From an uncultured Opitutaceae bacterium (GTDB lineage: Bacteria > Verrucomicrobiota > Verrucomicrobiia > Opitutales > Opitutaceae): 52,072 bases of DNA. Location of the stretch: positions 1-52,072 of the forward strand of contig CAIXHE010000122.1 of the NCBI GenBank assembly GCA_903919205.1, written 5' to 3'. The position numbers and the translations under genes are program-made. The number at the start of each line of letters is the position of its first letter. Position 1 is the stretch's first letter. Positions 9,428-17,985 of the stretch are shown one piece after another. Below the pieces are notes generated by a model. It saw nothing but the letters and a program-made list of their open reading frames with translations, ran no database searches and was not told the DNA's origin.

Positions 9428-11114
9428 GACCTTCGTGCAGAGGATCCGCGACACTCCGAACTTCGGCTCGGAGGACGAGCTGCTGCGCCTATGCGAGATC
9501 CACGGCGACACGCCCGAGCTCGTGCAGTCGGTGATCGACGCGAAGATCATCGGCAAGGACGAGGGCTGCAGGTTCTGGGCGGACTCGATGAACCTCGCCT
9601 ACGTGGACCCCTTCGTCTCGGTGATCACCGACGAGGCGATCGAGAAGATCCCGCTCGAGGTGGCGAAGAAGACCCACTCGATCGGCCTGTACATCTTCAA
9701 CGGAGTGATGACCGTCGCCATGGCCTCGCCGGACGACCTGGACACCGCAAAGAGGCTGGGGCAGATCGCCGGCATCCCCGTAAGCCCCGTCTTCGCCCTC
9801 CCCAGGGAGGTGGACGACTCGATCGCCATCCTCTACTCGAACGAGGAGAGGCTGGAGGACAGCCTGGGGCAGCTTGAGCGCTCGAGCATCTTCGACCAGC
9901 CCGACCTCGCCGCCGACAAGCTGGCGCTGCTGGCGGAGAACAACGCCCTCGTCCAGATCCTCGACGAGATCATGTACTACGCGATGCGCGAGCGCGCGAC
10001 CGACATCCACATCGAGGCGCAGGAGATCCACTCGCGCATCCGCTTCAGGGTGGACGGCAACCTGCGGCAGATCCTCACCTACTCCCGCAAGCTGCACCGC
10101 GCCCTCATCTCGAGGATCAAGATCCTGTGCAACCTGGACATCGCCGAGACGCGCATCCCGCAGGACGGGCGCTTCTCGCTGCCGATAGGCAACCAGACCG
10201 CCAACTTCCGCGTGTCGACCATCCCCTCGGCCTACGGGGAGAAGGTGGTCATCCGCATCCTCGCGATGTCCGGGAAGAAGTCGATGATCACTCTGGAGAA
10301 GATGCTGATGTCGCAGTCGATCCTCCAGCCCTTCAGGCGCCTGATCGAGAACCCGAACGGGATCATCTTCGTGACCGGGCCGACGGGATCCGGGAAGACG
10401 ACGACCCTCTACGCCGCGCTCCACGAGATCAACAAGCCCGAGCTGAACATCTCCACGATCGAGGACCCGATCGAGATCCAGCTGGAGGGCGTGACCCAGA
10501 GCCAGGTCAACCACGGGATCGACCTGAAGTTCGCGAACCTGCTGCGGGCGCTCATGCGGCAGGACCCCGACGCCATCCTGATCGGCGAGATCCGCGACCT
10601 GGAGACGGCGAAGATCGCCACCGAGGCCGCCCTCACCGGGCACATCGTGTTCGCCACCCTGCACACCAACTCAGCCCCCCAGGCCATCACCCGGCTGATC
10701 GAGATCGGGGTCGAGCCGTACATGGTGGCGCCGTCCGTCATCGGGGTATTGGCCCAGCGCCTCGCGGCGCGCATCTGCGAGAACTGCAAGGAGGCCTACA
10801 CCCCCACCCGCGACGTGCTCGGCAAGTACTTCCAGGAGGAGGGTCTCTCCGACGTGAGCTTCTACCGTGGCCGCGGCTGCCCTAAGTGCCGCGGCACCGG
10901 CTACAAGGGGCGCGTGGCGATCCACGAGCTGGTCCTGATCACCGAGGAGATCCGGGCACTCATCTCCGAGGGGCGCAGCGTGCAGGAGATCACGCGGGCC
11001 GCCGCCAAGGTGGGCTACAAGCCGCTGCGCTACGACGGGCTCAAGAAGGTCCTTCTCGGCCTCACCACCATCAAGGAGATCGAGGAGAACACATCTTTCG
11101 AATGGGCCACCTGA
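9408..11114 (+). CDS. GspE/PilB-family assembly ATPase
   Basis: 568 residues from GTG 9408, chosen because it follows a GGCGAGG stretch and gives a normal family length; the frame is open further upstream but only as a shadow of the receiver gene. An N-terminal T2SSE_N/MshEN-like domain (about 20-140) precedes the hexameric ATPase. Walker A is GPTGSGKTT (324-332), the Asp box/Walker B region is DAILIGEIRD and the His box TGHIVFATLHTN. Zinc cysteines Cys457, Cys460, Cys491 and Cys494 form a CxxC...CxxC pair. Such ATPases power type IV pili, type II secretion or related machines. No pilC, pilT, pilin or secretin gene is in the window, so its partners lie elsewhere. Confidence 0.92.
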   Translation: MLSPRVETFVQRIRDTPNFGSEDELLRLCEIHGDTPELVQSVIDAKIIGKDEGCRFWADSMNLAYVDPFVSVITDEAIEKIPLEVAKKTHSIGLYIFNGVMTVAMASPDDLDTAKRLGQIAGIPVSPVFALPREVDDSIAILYSNEERLEDSLGQLERSSIFDQPDLAADKLALLAENNALVQILDEIMYYAMRERATDIHIEAQEIHSRIRFRVDGNLRQILTYSRKLHRALISRIKILCNLDIAETRIPQDGRFSLPIGNQTANFRVSTIPSAYGEKVVIRILAMSGKKSMITLEKMLMSQSILQPFRRLIENPNGIIFVTGPTGSGKTTTLYAALHEINKPELNISTIEDPIEIQLEGVTQSQVNHGIDLKFANLLRALMRQDPDAILIGEIRDLETAKIATEAALTGHIVFATLHTNSAPQAITRLIEIGVEPYMVAPSVIGVLAQRLAARICENCKEAYTPTRDVLGKYFQEEGLSDVSFYRGRGCPKCRGTGYKGRVAIHELVLITEEIRALISEGRSVQEITRAAAKVGYKPLRYDGLKKVLLGLTTIKEIEENTSFEWAT

Positions 11115-11153
11115 GCAGGCCCTCAACCCAACCTACCACAAACCAACGACGCC

Positions 11154-11513
11154 GTGTCCGACCTACCCATCATCGACTCAGAGGCCATCGCGAACCTGAA
11201 GGAGCTCAACCCGGGTGACAACGGGGAGTTCCTGAGGGAGATCGTCGCGATCTACGCCGAGGACACGCCCAAGCGGATCGCCGACATGAAGACGTTCATG
11301 GCCTCGGGCGACGTGCCGTCGTTCACGCGTGCGGCCCACACCATCAAGGGAAGCTCCGCCAACGTGGGCGCGGCGCGGGTGAAGGCGGTCGCCGAACGCC
11401 TGGAGCACCTCTCGCGCCGCGAGAGCCTTCCCGCCCTCGCGGCGCAGGTGGCCGAATGCGAAACGGAGTTCCTCGCGGCGTCGGAGGAGCTTCGAAAGAT
11501 CTCGGCCACGTAG
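11154..11513 (+). CDS. HPt phosphotransfer protein
   Basis: 119 residues, all one HPt four-helix domain. The phosphorylatable His62 sits in RAAHTIKGSSANVGA, the hallmark of the family. Starts at a GTG 39 bp after the ATPase stop. HPt proteins carry phosphate between receivers, so it could link the REC-kinase and the CheY-like protein of this cluster, or take phosphate from the large hybrid kinase encoded convergently 15 bp downstream (inference). Confidence 0.88.
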   Translation: MSDLPIIDSEAIANLKELNPGDNGEFLREIVAIYAEDTPKRIADMKTFMASGDVPSFTRAAHTIKGSSANVGAARVKAVAERLEHLSRRESLPALAAQVAECETEFLAASEELRKISAT

Positions 11514-11528
11514 GGCGGGCCCGTGGAC

Positions 11529-14500
11529 CTACCTCTCCACGGCCGTTCCGGACATCACCGAGCGCACGATCTGGCTTAGCCCCTGGAAGTCGAAGGGCTT
11601 CTGAACGAAGTTGGCCAGGCCCCGGCCCGTGAACCGGGCGACGGCGTCCTGCTCGTTGAAGCCGCTCATCAGCACGACGCGCACGTCGGGGACCACGCGC
11701 CGGAGCTCGGCGTAGGTCTGCTCCCCGTCGAGCCGCGGCATCGTGAGGTCCATCAGGACGAGCGCGAACTTCGCCGGGTCGGCCTTGAAGATGCGAAGCG
11801 CCTGAAGGCCGTCCTGGGCGGCGACCACGTCGAAGCCCATCTTCTGCAGCATCTGCGACGCGGTCTTGCGTACCACCTCCTCGTCGTCCACGACCAGCAC
11901 GCTGCCGCGGTCCCGGTACGCCGCCTCGGCGCCCGCCGTCTTCGGCGGGGGCTCGGCGGCCTTGGCCGCGACCGGGAAGACGATCTTGAACGTGGTGCCC
12001 CGCCCGAGCTCCGAGTACATCCGTAGCGCCCCCTTGTGGCCGCCCACGATGCCGAGCACGGCAGACAGGCCGAGGCCGCGCCCTGTGAACTTGGTGGTGA
12101 AGAAGGGGTCGAAGATCTTGGCCTGGGTCTCGGGGCTCATTCCGCACCCCGTGTCGGAGACCTCGAGGTGGACGTAGGATCCCGCGGGCAGCTCCGGGGA
12201 GTGCACCGCGCCGCGCAGGTACTCCCGGTCGACCCGCGTGACGCCCGTCGTGACGGTGATCGCGCCGCCCGCGTCGCCCAGGGCCTCGGACGCGTTGATC
12301 ACGAGGTTCATGATCACCTGCCGGATCTGGGTGTCGTCGGCCTCGATGAGCGGCAGCTCCGGCATCAGGTTGAAGAAGAGCGCGGCCTTCTTGCTGATCG
12401 AGAGCTGCACCAGGTGGGTGGTCTCCTCGATCAGCCGGTTGAGCGAGATCTGACGCACGACGAAGCGGCCCTTGCCCGAGTAAGCCAGCATCTGCTTGCA
12501 GAGGTCGGCCGCCCGCACCGCGCCCTGGCGGATCGCTTCCAGGTAGGACTGCGCCGGAGAATCGCTTGGCAGCTCGATGCTGGCGAGGCTCGCGTTGCCG
12601 AGCACGCCCGTGAGGATGTTGTTGAAGTCATGGGCGATGCCGCCCGCCAGCACGCCCAGGCTCTCCAGCTTCTGCGTCTCCTGGAGGTTCTTCTCGAACT
12701 TGTCGCGCTCCTCCTCGGACTTCCTGCGCTCGGTGACGTCCTGGATGCTCCCCTGCAGCTTGACCGCCCGCCCGTCCTGCATGACGGAATACCCCTTGAT
12801 GCGAACCCAGATGTGCTGCCCCTTGGCGGTGAAGAGCGGGAGCTCCAGGGTGTACGGGATGCCGCTTTCCTTCGCCGCCCTGAGCGCGGCCGCGATCACC
12901 CCCCTCGCCTCGGGGGCGAACAGGCCGATCCAGCGTTCCATGTGCGGCGTCTCGGCAGGGTCGATCTCGCTGATGCGGTAGGTCTCGAGCGTCCACGAGA
13001 GGGCGTTCGTGGCCAGGTCGAGCTCCCACCCGCCCACCTTGGCCATCTCGCCGGTGTGCAGGAGCAGCGCCTCGCTCTTCCTCAGCTCGGCCGTGCGCTC
13101 GTCTACGAGCGACTGCGCGCGCTCGCGGAACCCCTCGAGCGTGAGAACCCAGCCTGCAAGCAGCACCGTGCCCAGGATGAAGCTCATCGCCAGCCATATG
13201 AGGGGCGAGCGGTTGCGAAGCGCGAAGCCCGGCCAGCGCGCCCAGCCGAGCGTCAGCCGCTTCCCCGCCATGTCGAGCACCGTCACCCTCGAGAACTCCG
13301 GCAGGGACGCCCCGACGTCCTCGTTGGCGAAGACCAGGTGCTCAACGTCCAGGTGGCCCTCGTCGAACATATAGAGGCGCAGCTCCTCGCTGCGGCCGCC
13401 GAGCGCGCCCCGGATGAAGGGCTGCGTGACGACGGGGGCCTCCACCCAGAGCCGAAGGGCCTCCCGCCTCTCGGCCACGCTCGAGGGGTGCACGCCGCCC
13501 CGGTAGATGGGCACGTACAGCACGAGCCCGGGGAGCCCCCTCGCCTCGGGCAGCGCGGCCACCCGCTCGGTGATGCGCGGCTCTCCCGTGTCCCGAGCCT
13601 GATCCTGGGCCGTCCTCCTGACGGCGTCCGTGTAGAGGTCGAGGCCGATCGCCGAAGGTCCCGCACCGGGAGGCTCGTAGTAGGTGAGGACCCGCCCTTC
13701 CTGCGCGGGGTCCGGGCTCCGTCCCTCCGGCGAGCGCACCGCGAACCCTGGGTCGCCCTCGGCCCTCAGCCGAGAGACGAGCGCCTGGCTCTCGCCCGGG
13801 CGCACCGGGTAGACGACGCCCAGGCCCCCCACCCCCGCGTACCGGTGGGTCAGGTCGATCGCGCTGGCATAGTTTCGCCAAGCCTCCCGCCCGAGCTCGG
13901 GGGCACTGACGGCGAGCGCCGCGCCGCCGCTGCGCAGGAGGTCGGAGCAGCCCGACACGCGCTGCTCGATGGCCATCTGGGCCCCATCCGTAAGCTCCGC
14001 GAAATCCTTCTCGTCGGAGCGCTCCTGCTGGCGCTCGAGCAGGGTGAACAGCAGGCCGCTGAGCGTCCATCCGGCGAGCAGGACGGTGAGCGGCAGCCTT
14101 CTTAGCAGGTTCTGGCGGGCGTGCAGGGCCGGCAGCAAGAGGGCCACGCCCGCAACCACCGAAAGGAAGATCTGAACGGTCACCGCGTCGTCGAAGAACT
14201 GCCCGGTCGCGAACTGGCCGTGGCCCCTCGCCGTGGCAAACACGCCGGTCGCGGCGATCGTGAACGCGGCGACCCGCGCACCGGGAGCGCCCAGGAGGGC
14301 CGTAGCCAGCAGCAGAACCGGGAAGAATGCGAACAGCAGAAGCCCTCCGACCGCCACCTCGTAGACAAGCCAGCTGACGACCAGCGAGGAGCACACGACC
14401 ACCACGGACCTCCAGAGGACCGCCAGGCTCCCGCTCCTCAAGAGCAGGCCCAGGGTGGGTGCGGAGAGCAGCAGCGGAAGCACGAACAGCACGCCTATGC

Positions 14501-15002
14501 AGTCGCTGGTCCACCAGGGCATCCAGAGCCCCATGAACGTGGCGTGGGGAACGATGCCGGTCACCAGGAACGTGATCGCCCCCACGGTCGCGCCCGCCAC
14601 GGGGCCGATCGCCGAGGCGCTAAGGCAGAGCACGGGCTCGAGGAAGGCCCCGAGCGACGCCTCCCAGCGCCGGCGCCCCGAGCGGAGGATCCAGCCGCCC
14701 AGCCAGAGGGTCAGAAAGTTGCCGGTGATGGTCAGGGTCAGCAGGCCCAGGGAATGCGGCCACGAGGCGGGCACGATCCCCAGGTAGGCGATCGCGAACT
14801 CGGCGATCGGAAAGCCGAGGAGCATCCCGTAGCCGAAGCGGGCCACCAGCCACATGCCGACGCCGATGGCCGGCCAGATCGGGATCAGGGCCGAGTCCAC
14901 GCCCGCGATCCAGATGCTGGCCTCGATGGACGCATAATAGACCAGCCCTCCCAGGGCGTAGAGCCAGAGGGGCGGCAGGCGGCGTTCTCGGGGGGCTTTC
15001 AT
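11529..15002 (-). CDS. Large membrane hybrid sensor kinase (MASE1-CHASE-PAS-HisKA-HATPase-REC)
   Basis: 1157 residues. About eight hydrophobic segments in the first 300 residues form a MASE1-type sensor (WPAIGVGMWLVARFGYGMLLG). A CHASE-like extracytoplasmic region follows (about 340-590, YASAIDLTHRYAGVGGLGVVYPV), closed by another membrane helix (WLAMSFILGTVLLAGWVL). A PAS/PAC pair (about 650-760), HisKA with His791 (GGIAHDFNNIL), HATPase_c (DTGCGMSPE; GRGLGLSAV) and a C-terminal receiver with Asp1085 (LMDLTMPRLDG) complete it. The HDFNN kinase class with attached REC usually passes phosphate to an HPt, and an HPt gene ends 15 bp away on the opposite strand. The ligand is unknown. Confidence 0.92.
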   Translation of the reverse strand: MKAPRERRLPPLWLYALGGLVYYASIEASIWIAGVDSALIPIWPAIGVGMWLVARFGYGMLLGFPIAEFAIAYLGIVPASWPHSLGLLTLTITGNFLTLWLGGWILRSGRRRWEASLGAFLEPVLCLSASAIGPVAGATVGAITFLVTGIVPHATFMGLWMPWWTSDCIGVLFVLPLLLSAPTLGLLLRSGSLAVLWRSVVVVCSSLVVSWLVYEVAVGGLLLFAFFPVLLLATALLGAPGARVAAFTIAATGVFATARGHGQFATGQFFDDAVTVQIFLSVVAGVALLLPALHARQNLLRRLPLTVLLAGWTLSGLLFTLLERQQERSDEKDFAELTDGAQMAIEQRVSGCSDLLRSGGAALAVSAPELGREAWRNYASAIDLTHRYAGVGGLGVVYPVRPGESQALVSRLRAEGDPGFAVRSPEGRSPDPAQEGRVLTYYEPPGAGPSAIGLDLYTDAVRRTAQDQARDTGEPRITERVAALPEARGLPGLVLYVPIYRGGVHPSSVAERREALRLWVEAPVVTQPFIRGALGGRSEELRLYMFDEGHLDVEHLVFANEDVGASLPEFSRVTVLDMAGKRLTLGWARWPGFALRNRSPLIWLAMSFILGTVLLAGWVLTLEGFRERAQSLVDERTAELRKSEALLLHTGEMAKVGGWELDLATNALSWTLETYRISEIDPAETPHMERWIGLFAPEARGVIAAALRAAKESGIPYTLELPLFTAKGQHIWVRIKGYSVMQDGRAVKLQGSIQDVTERRKSEEERDKFEKNLQETQKLESLGVLAGGIAHDFNNILTGVLGNASLASIELPSDSPAQSYLEAIRQGAVRAADLCKQMLAYSGKGRFVVRQISLNRLIEETTHLVQLSISKKAALFFNLMPELPLIEADDTQIRQVIMNLVINASEALGDAGGAITVTTGVTRVDREYLRGAVHSPELPAGSYVHLEVSDTGCGMSPETQAKIFDPFFTTKFTGRGLGLSAVLGIVGGHKGALRMYSELGRGTTFKIVFPVAAKAAEPPPKTAGAEAAYRDRGSVLVVDDEEVVRKTASQMLQKMGFDVVAAQDGLQALRIFKADPAKFALVLMDLTMPRLDGEQTYAELRRVVPDVRVVLMSGFNEQDAVARFTGRGLANFVQKPFDFQGLSQIVRSVMSGTAVER

Positions 15003-15197
15003 GCGGGGTCCAGCCTTAGGGGATCGGCTCGATCATGGCTTTCATGAGTCGGTTGCACGCCGATTTTGACGATGTCCCGCGGGCAAAAGACAGCCCGGGG
15101 GAGCCCAGACGGGCCAAAAGGCATGCAGCCCTTCCATGAGTGCGACCCCAGTGACCACATTCCGTGCCAACGCGCACGAAGCGGCCCGGGTCGCCGC

Positions 15198-17354
15198 TCA
15201 GCGGTAGAGGGCGGTGCTCGGGACGGCCGCCAGCACGTTGTATTGCCTCATGGCGAGCCTCCACCACTCGGCCAGGGACTCCGACGGGAGGCTCCAAAGC
15301 TCCCGGTGGAGCCGGATCATGGACTGGGGGTCCATCAGCAGCGCCATCTTCTCCTTGGTGGTGAAGCGGCCGGGCCCCTCCCGCAGCAGCCTGGCCTGCA
15401 GCGTGGCGAACCACTCGCGCGCCCCCGCGCTCGGCCGGCGCTGGCGCAGGAGAGCCACGTGGGTCGCGTTGATGTAGGGGTCGAGCACCGCCTGCATGAG
15501 CCCGTAGTCGGCGCGCAGGGGCTCGAAGGGAGGCAGGTGGCGGTAGCATTCCTCGAGGTTGCGCTCGAGCTGCACCAGCTCGGCCGGGGGCTGGGTCTCC
15601 TCGGGCGTGAGGAAGATGCCCAGCTCGCGGGCCCTGCGGCCGAAGCTCGCCTTGCTGAGGAAGATCGACACCGGGATCGAGAACACGAGGCCCGCGAGCA
15701 CCGGGCTGAGCCAGGCGAAGAAGACGGGGATCAGGATCAGCGAGGAAATCCCCCAGACCAGGCCGAACACCGTGGACATGCCGTGGGTGATGATCGCCTC
15801 GCGCCAGTCGGTGCCGTCCTCGTCCGCGTGGCGCTTCTGGGTGACCCAGCCGACGCCCTGGCCGAGGACGGTGAAGATGACGAACTTGGTGTTGAAGATC
15901 ATGTTGACCGGGGCGAGCAGCATCGAGCCCAGCGTTTCCAGCACGGCGCTCACCACGAGCCGGCCGCGGCCGCCGAAGCCCGCGACCTCCTCGGTGCGCC
16001 CGAGCATGACGACCACGCTCACCACCTTCGGCACGAACAGGAGCAGCATGGTGAGCGAGAAGAGCGTCAGGGACTCGGGCACGGCGACCGTGTACCCGAA
16101 GAGGGAGGTCGTGTCGGCCAGCGCGTATGCCGGGTCCGGCTTCGCGAAGGCGGTCACGTTGATCATCTCGATCGTGCTCAGCATGAGGAAGAGCAGCCAC
16201 AGCGGCGAGGACACGTAGGCCATGACGCCCATCAGCAGGTGGAAGCGGTTCGCCGGCCTGAAGCCGCGGGTCGTGAGCAGCCAGGTGTGCTGCAGGTTGC
16301 CCTGGCACCAGCGCCGGTCGCGCTTGGCGCTCTCGATGATCGTCGGTGGGCCCTCCTCGTAGCTCCCGTCCACGTCGAACGCGAGCCACACGGCCCAGCC
16401 CGCCTTCCGCATCAGGGCCGCCTCGACGAAGTCGTGGGAGAGGATTCGCCCGCCGAAGGGCTCGTTGCCGGGGAGGTCCGGCAGCGAGCAGTGGTCCATG
16501 AACGGCTGCACGCGGATGATCGCGTTGTGGCCCCAGTAGTTGGCCTCGTGCTGCTGCCAGTAGTTGAGGCCCGCGAGGTAGAGCGGGCTGTAGAGGCGGT
16601 TGGCGAAGGACTGAAGGCGGGCGTAGAGGGTCTCCCCCCGGACCACCCTCGGGGCCGTCTGAATGATGCCCGCCGAGGGGTTCGCCTCCATCATCGTGAC
16701 CAGGCGCGCGAGCGTGTCGCCGGTCATCACCGAGTCGGCGTCGAGCACCACCATGTAGCGGTAGTTCTTGCCCCAGCGCCGCAGGAAGTCCGCGACGTTG
16801 CCGGCCTTCTTGTTGATGGCCTGCCGGCGCTTGCGGTAGAAGATCTTGCCGAAGCCGCCCACCTGCTTGCAGAGCTCGACCCAGGCCACCTCCTCTCGGA
16901 TCCACTGATTGGGCTGGTTCGAGTCGCTCAGGATGAAGAAGTCGAAGTTCTCGGCGCCCGCGCGCTCCTGGATCGAGGAGAAGACCACGCGCAGGCCCTC
17001 GAAGACGCGGCTCACGTCCTCGTTGTAGACCGGCATCACGACCGCCGTGGAGGCCAAGCGGTAGGGCTCCCCTGGCGGAGCTGCGCGCGAGATCCGCGAG
17101 CCGTCCCCGCCGCGGTTGATGACGTAGAAGCCGGCGAGCGCCGTGCAGAAGCCCACGGCGATGTGGGCGAAGAGGGGCACGAAGAGGAGCAACAGCACGA
17201 TCTCAAGGCCCGTCAGCCCGTCGGCGTCGCGCCAGTAGAGGTCGGCGGCGAACCACGTTGCCAGGCAGGTGAGCACGAAGATGGACGAGAAGAAGAAGAA
17301 CCTGCGGCGGTTCAGCCGGGCCGGGTCAATCGTCTCGGTGGCGAGCATCTTCAT
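15198..17354 (-). CDS. opgH: Glucan biosynthesis glucosyltransferase OpgH (MdoH)
   Basis: 718 residues; inner-membrane GT2 enzyme that polymerises glucose from UDP-glucose and moves osmoregulated periplasmic glucan outward. Two N-terminal helices (about 19-38 and 50-79) precede the catalytic domain, with DADS at 205-208, the HDFVEA block at 307-312 and RDRRW at 345-349, the GT2 product-binding motif. Several membrane helices follow between about 365 and 560. E. coli MdoH is longer (847); the roughly 130-residue N-terminal cytoplasmic extension is missing here. The gene begins 1 bp after the stop of the preceding unknown gene. Downstream, 15003-15197 holds only a weak GC hairpin with a T-rich tail. 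Confidence 0.94.
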   Translation of the reverse strand: MKMLATETIDPARLNRRRFFFFSSIFVLTCLATWFAADLYWRDADGLTGLEIVLLLLFVPLFAHIAVGFCTALAGFYVINRGGDGSRISRAAPPGEPYRLASTAVVMPVYNEDVSRVFEGLRVVFSSIQERAGAENFDFFILSDSNQPNQWIREEVAWVELCKQVGGFGKIFYRKRRQAINKKAGNVADFLRRWGKNYRYMVVLDADSVMTGDTLARLVTMMEANPSAGIIQTAPRVVRGETLYARLQSFANRLYSPLYLAGLNYWQQHEANYWGHNAIIRVQPFMDHCSLPDLPGNEPFGGRILSHDFVEAALMRKAGWAVWLAFDVDGSYEEGPPTIIESAKRDRRWCQGNLQHTWLLTTRGFRPANRFHLLMGVMAYVSSPLWLLFLMLSTIEMINVTAFAKPDPAYALADTTSLFGYTVAVPESLTLFSLTMLLLFVPKVVSVVVMLGRTEEVAGFGGRGRLVVSAVLETLGSMLLAPVNMIFNTKFVIFTVLGQGVGWVTQKRHADEDGTDWREAIITHGMSTVFGLVWGISSLILIPVFFAWLSPVLAGLVFSIPVSIFLSKASFGRRARELGIFLTPEETQPPAELVQLERNLEECYRHLPPFEPLRADYGLMQAVLDPYINATHVALLRQRRPSAGAREWFATLQARLLREGPGRFTTKEKMALLMDPQSMIRLHRELWSLPSESLAEWWRLAMRQYNVLAAVPSTALYR

Positions 17355-17355
17355 G

Positions 17356-17985
17356 TCAGCGCGTCAGATAGAAGACCCCGGCCAGGGTGGCCGCGAAGAC
17401 GAGCCAGAGCAGGAGCGCCCTCATGATGGGCCAGCGCTCGAAGCGCTCAAGGGTCTCGCCGGCCGCCTCGGTGATCGGCCCGAGGTCGATCGGCCTCGGC
17501 ACCATGCTGGTCACGGCGAGGTCTGGCCCCGCCTCGAGGTGGCGGGTCCTCATCGCGCTCACGAGGTCCGCAGGCGGCTCGGCCTCGTCGAGGAAGGCGT
17601 AAGGCCAGCGCTGGGGACCGTCGCAGAGCAGCATTGACACGCGGCCGTCGATCGCGAGCCGGTCGTGGGGCTGGCCCTTCTCGTCCAGGACCTCGGCAAA
17701 CCAGTCGTCCATCATGGCCTCGGTCTCCTGGGCGGCCACCATGGTCGGGTCGAGCGCCGGGTGCTTGGCGTGGCGCTCCGCCGCCCGCTCGAGGATCTTC
17801 TGGATCAGCCGGCTCTGGTGGAGGCGGTTGTGGATGCGGTGCGCGCGCAGGTAGTCCTCCACCCGCACGTAGGCCGCGTTCCAGGCGTCCATGCTGCCCG
17901 TGCGCGGGCGAAAAGCCTGGGGAAGGCCTATCCAAGGGGCGCCCTCGGCCTGGGCCTCGTTCACGGCTGCCACAGGTAACTCCAC
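17356..17985 (-). CDS. Unknown protein with C-terminal membrane anchor, between opgG and opgH
   Basis: 209 residues. Residues 30-100 look helical and charged (VEDYLRAHRIHNRLHQSRLI, then ILERAAERHAKHP). A short beta-like region follows (DRLAIDGRVSMLLCDGPQRW), and one membrane helix lies at the very end (ALLLWLVFAATLAGVFYLT), so the bulk is probably cytoplasmic, as in tail-anchored proteins. No domain recognised. It overlaps opgG by 25 bp and ends 1 bp before opgH, so it is surely co-translated with them. Because this OpgH lacks the long N-terminal extension of E. coli MdoH, the protein may do that extension's job (inference only). Confidence 0.82.
   Translation of the reverse strand: MELPVAAVNEAQAEGAPWIGLPQAFRPRTGSMDAWNAAYVRVEDYLRAHRIHNRLHQSRLIQKILERAAERHAKHPALDPTMVAAQETEAMMDDWFAEVLDEKGQPHDRLAIDGRVSMLLCDGPQRWPYAFLDEAEPPADLVSAMRTRHLEAGPDLAVTSMVPRPIDLGPITEAAGETLERFERWPIMRALLLWLVFAATLAGVFYLTR

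Noticed and set aside
11521..11542. CCGTGGA...TCCACGG hairpin between hpt and the hybrid kinase
   Set aside because: Lies partly in the end of the kinase gene, has a 7-bp stem and no T-run, so it is not called a terminator.
12036..17426. Very long open frames antisense to the hybrid kinase and to opgH (689 and 786 codons)
   Set aside because: They are translations opposite strongly supported genes and are explained by GC-rich third positions; their residue content (Arg, Gly, His, Leu runs) has no domain pattern.
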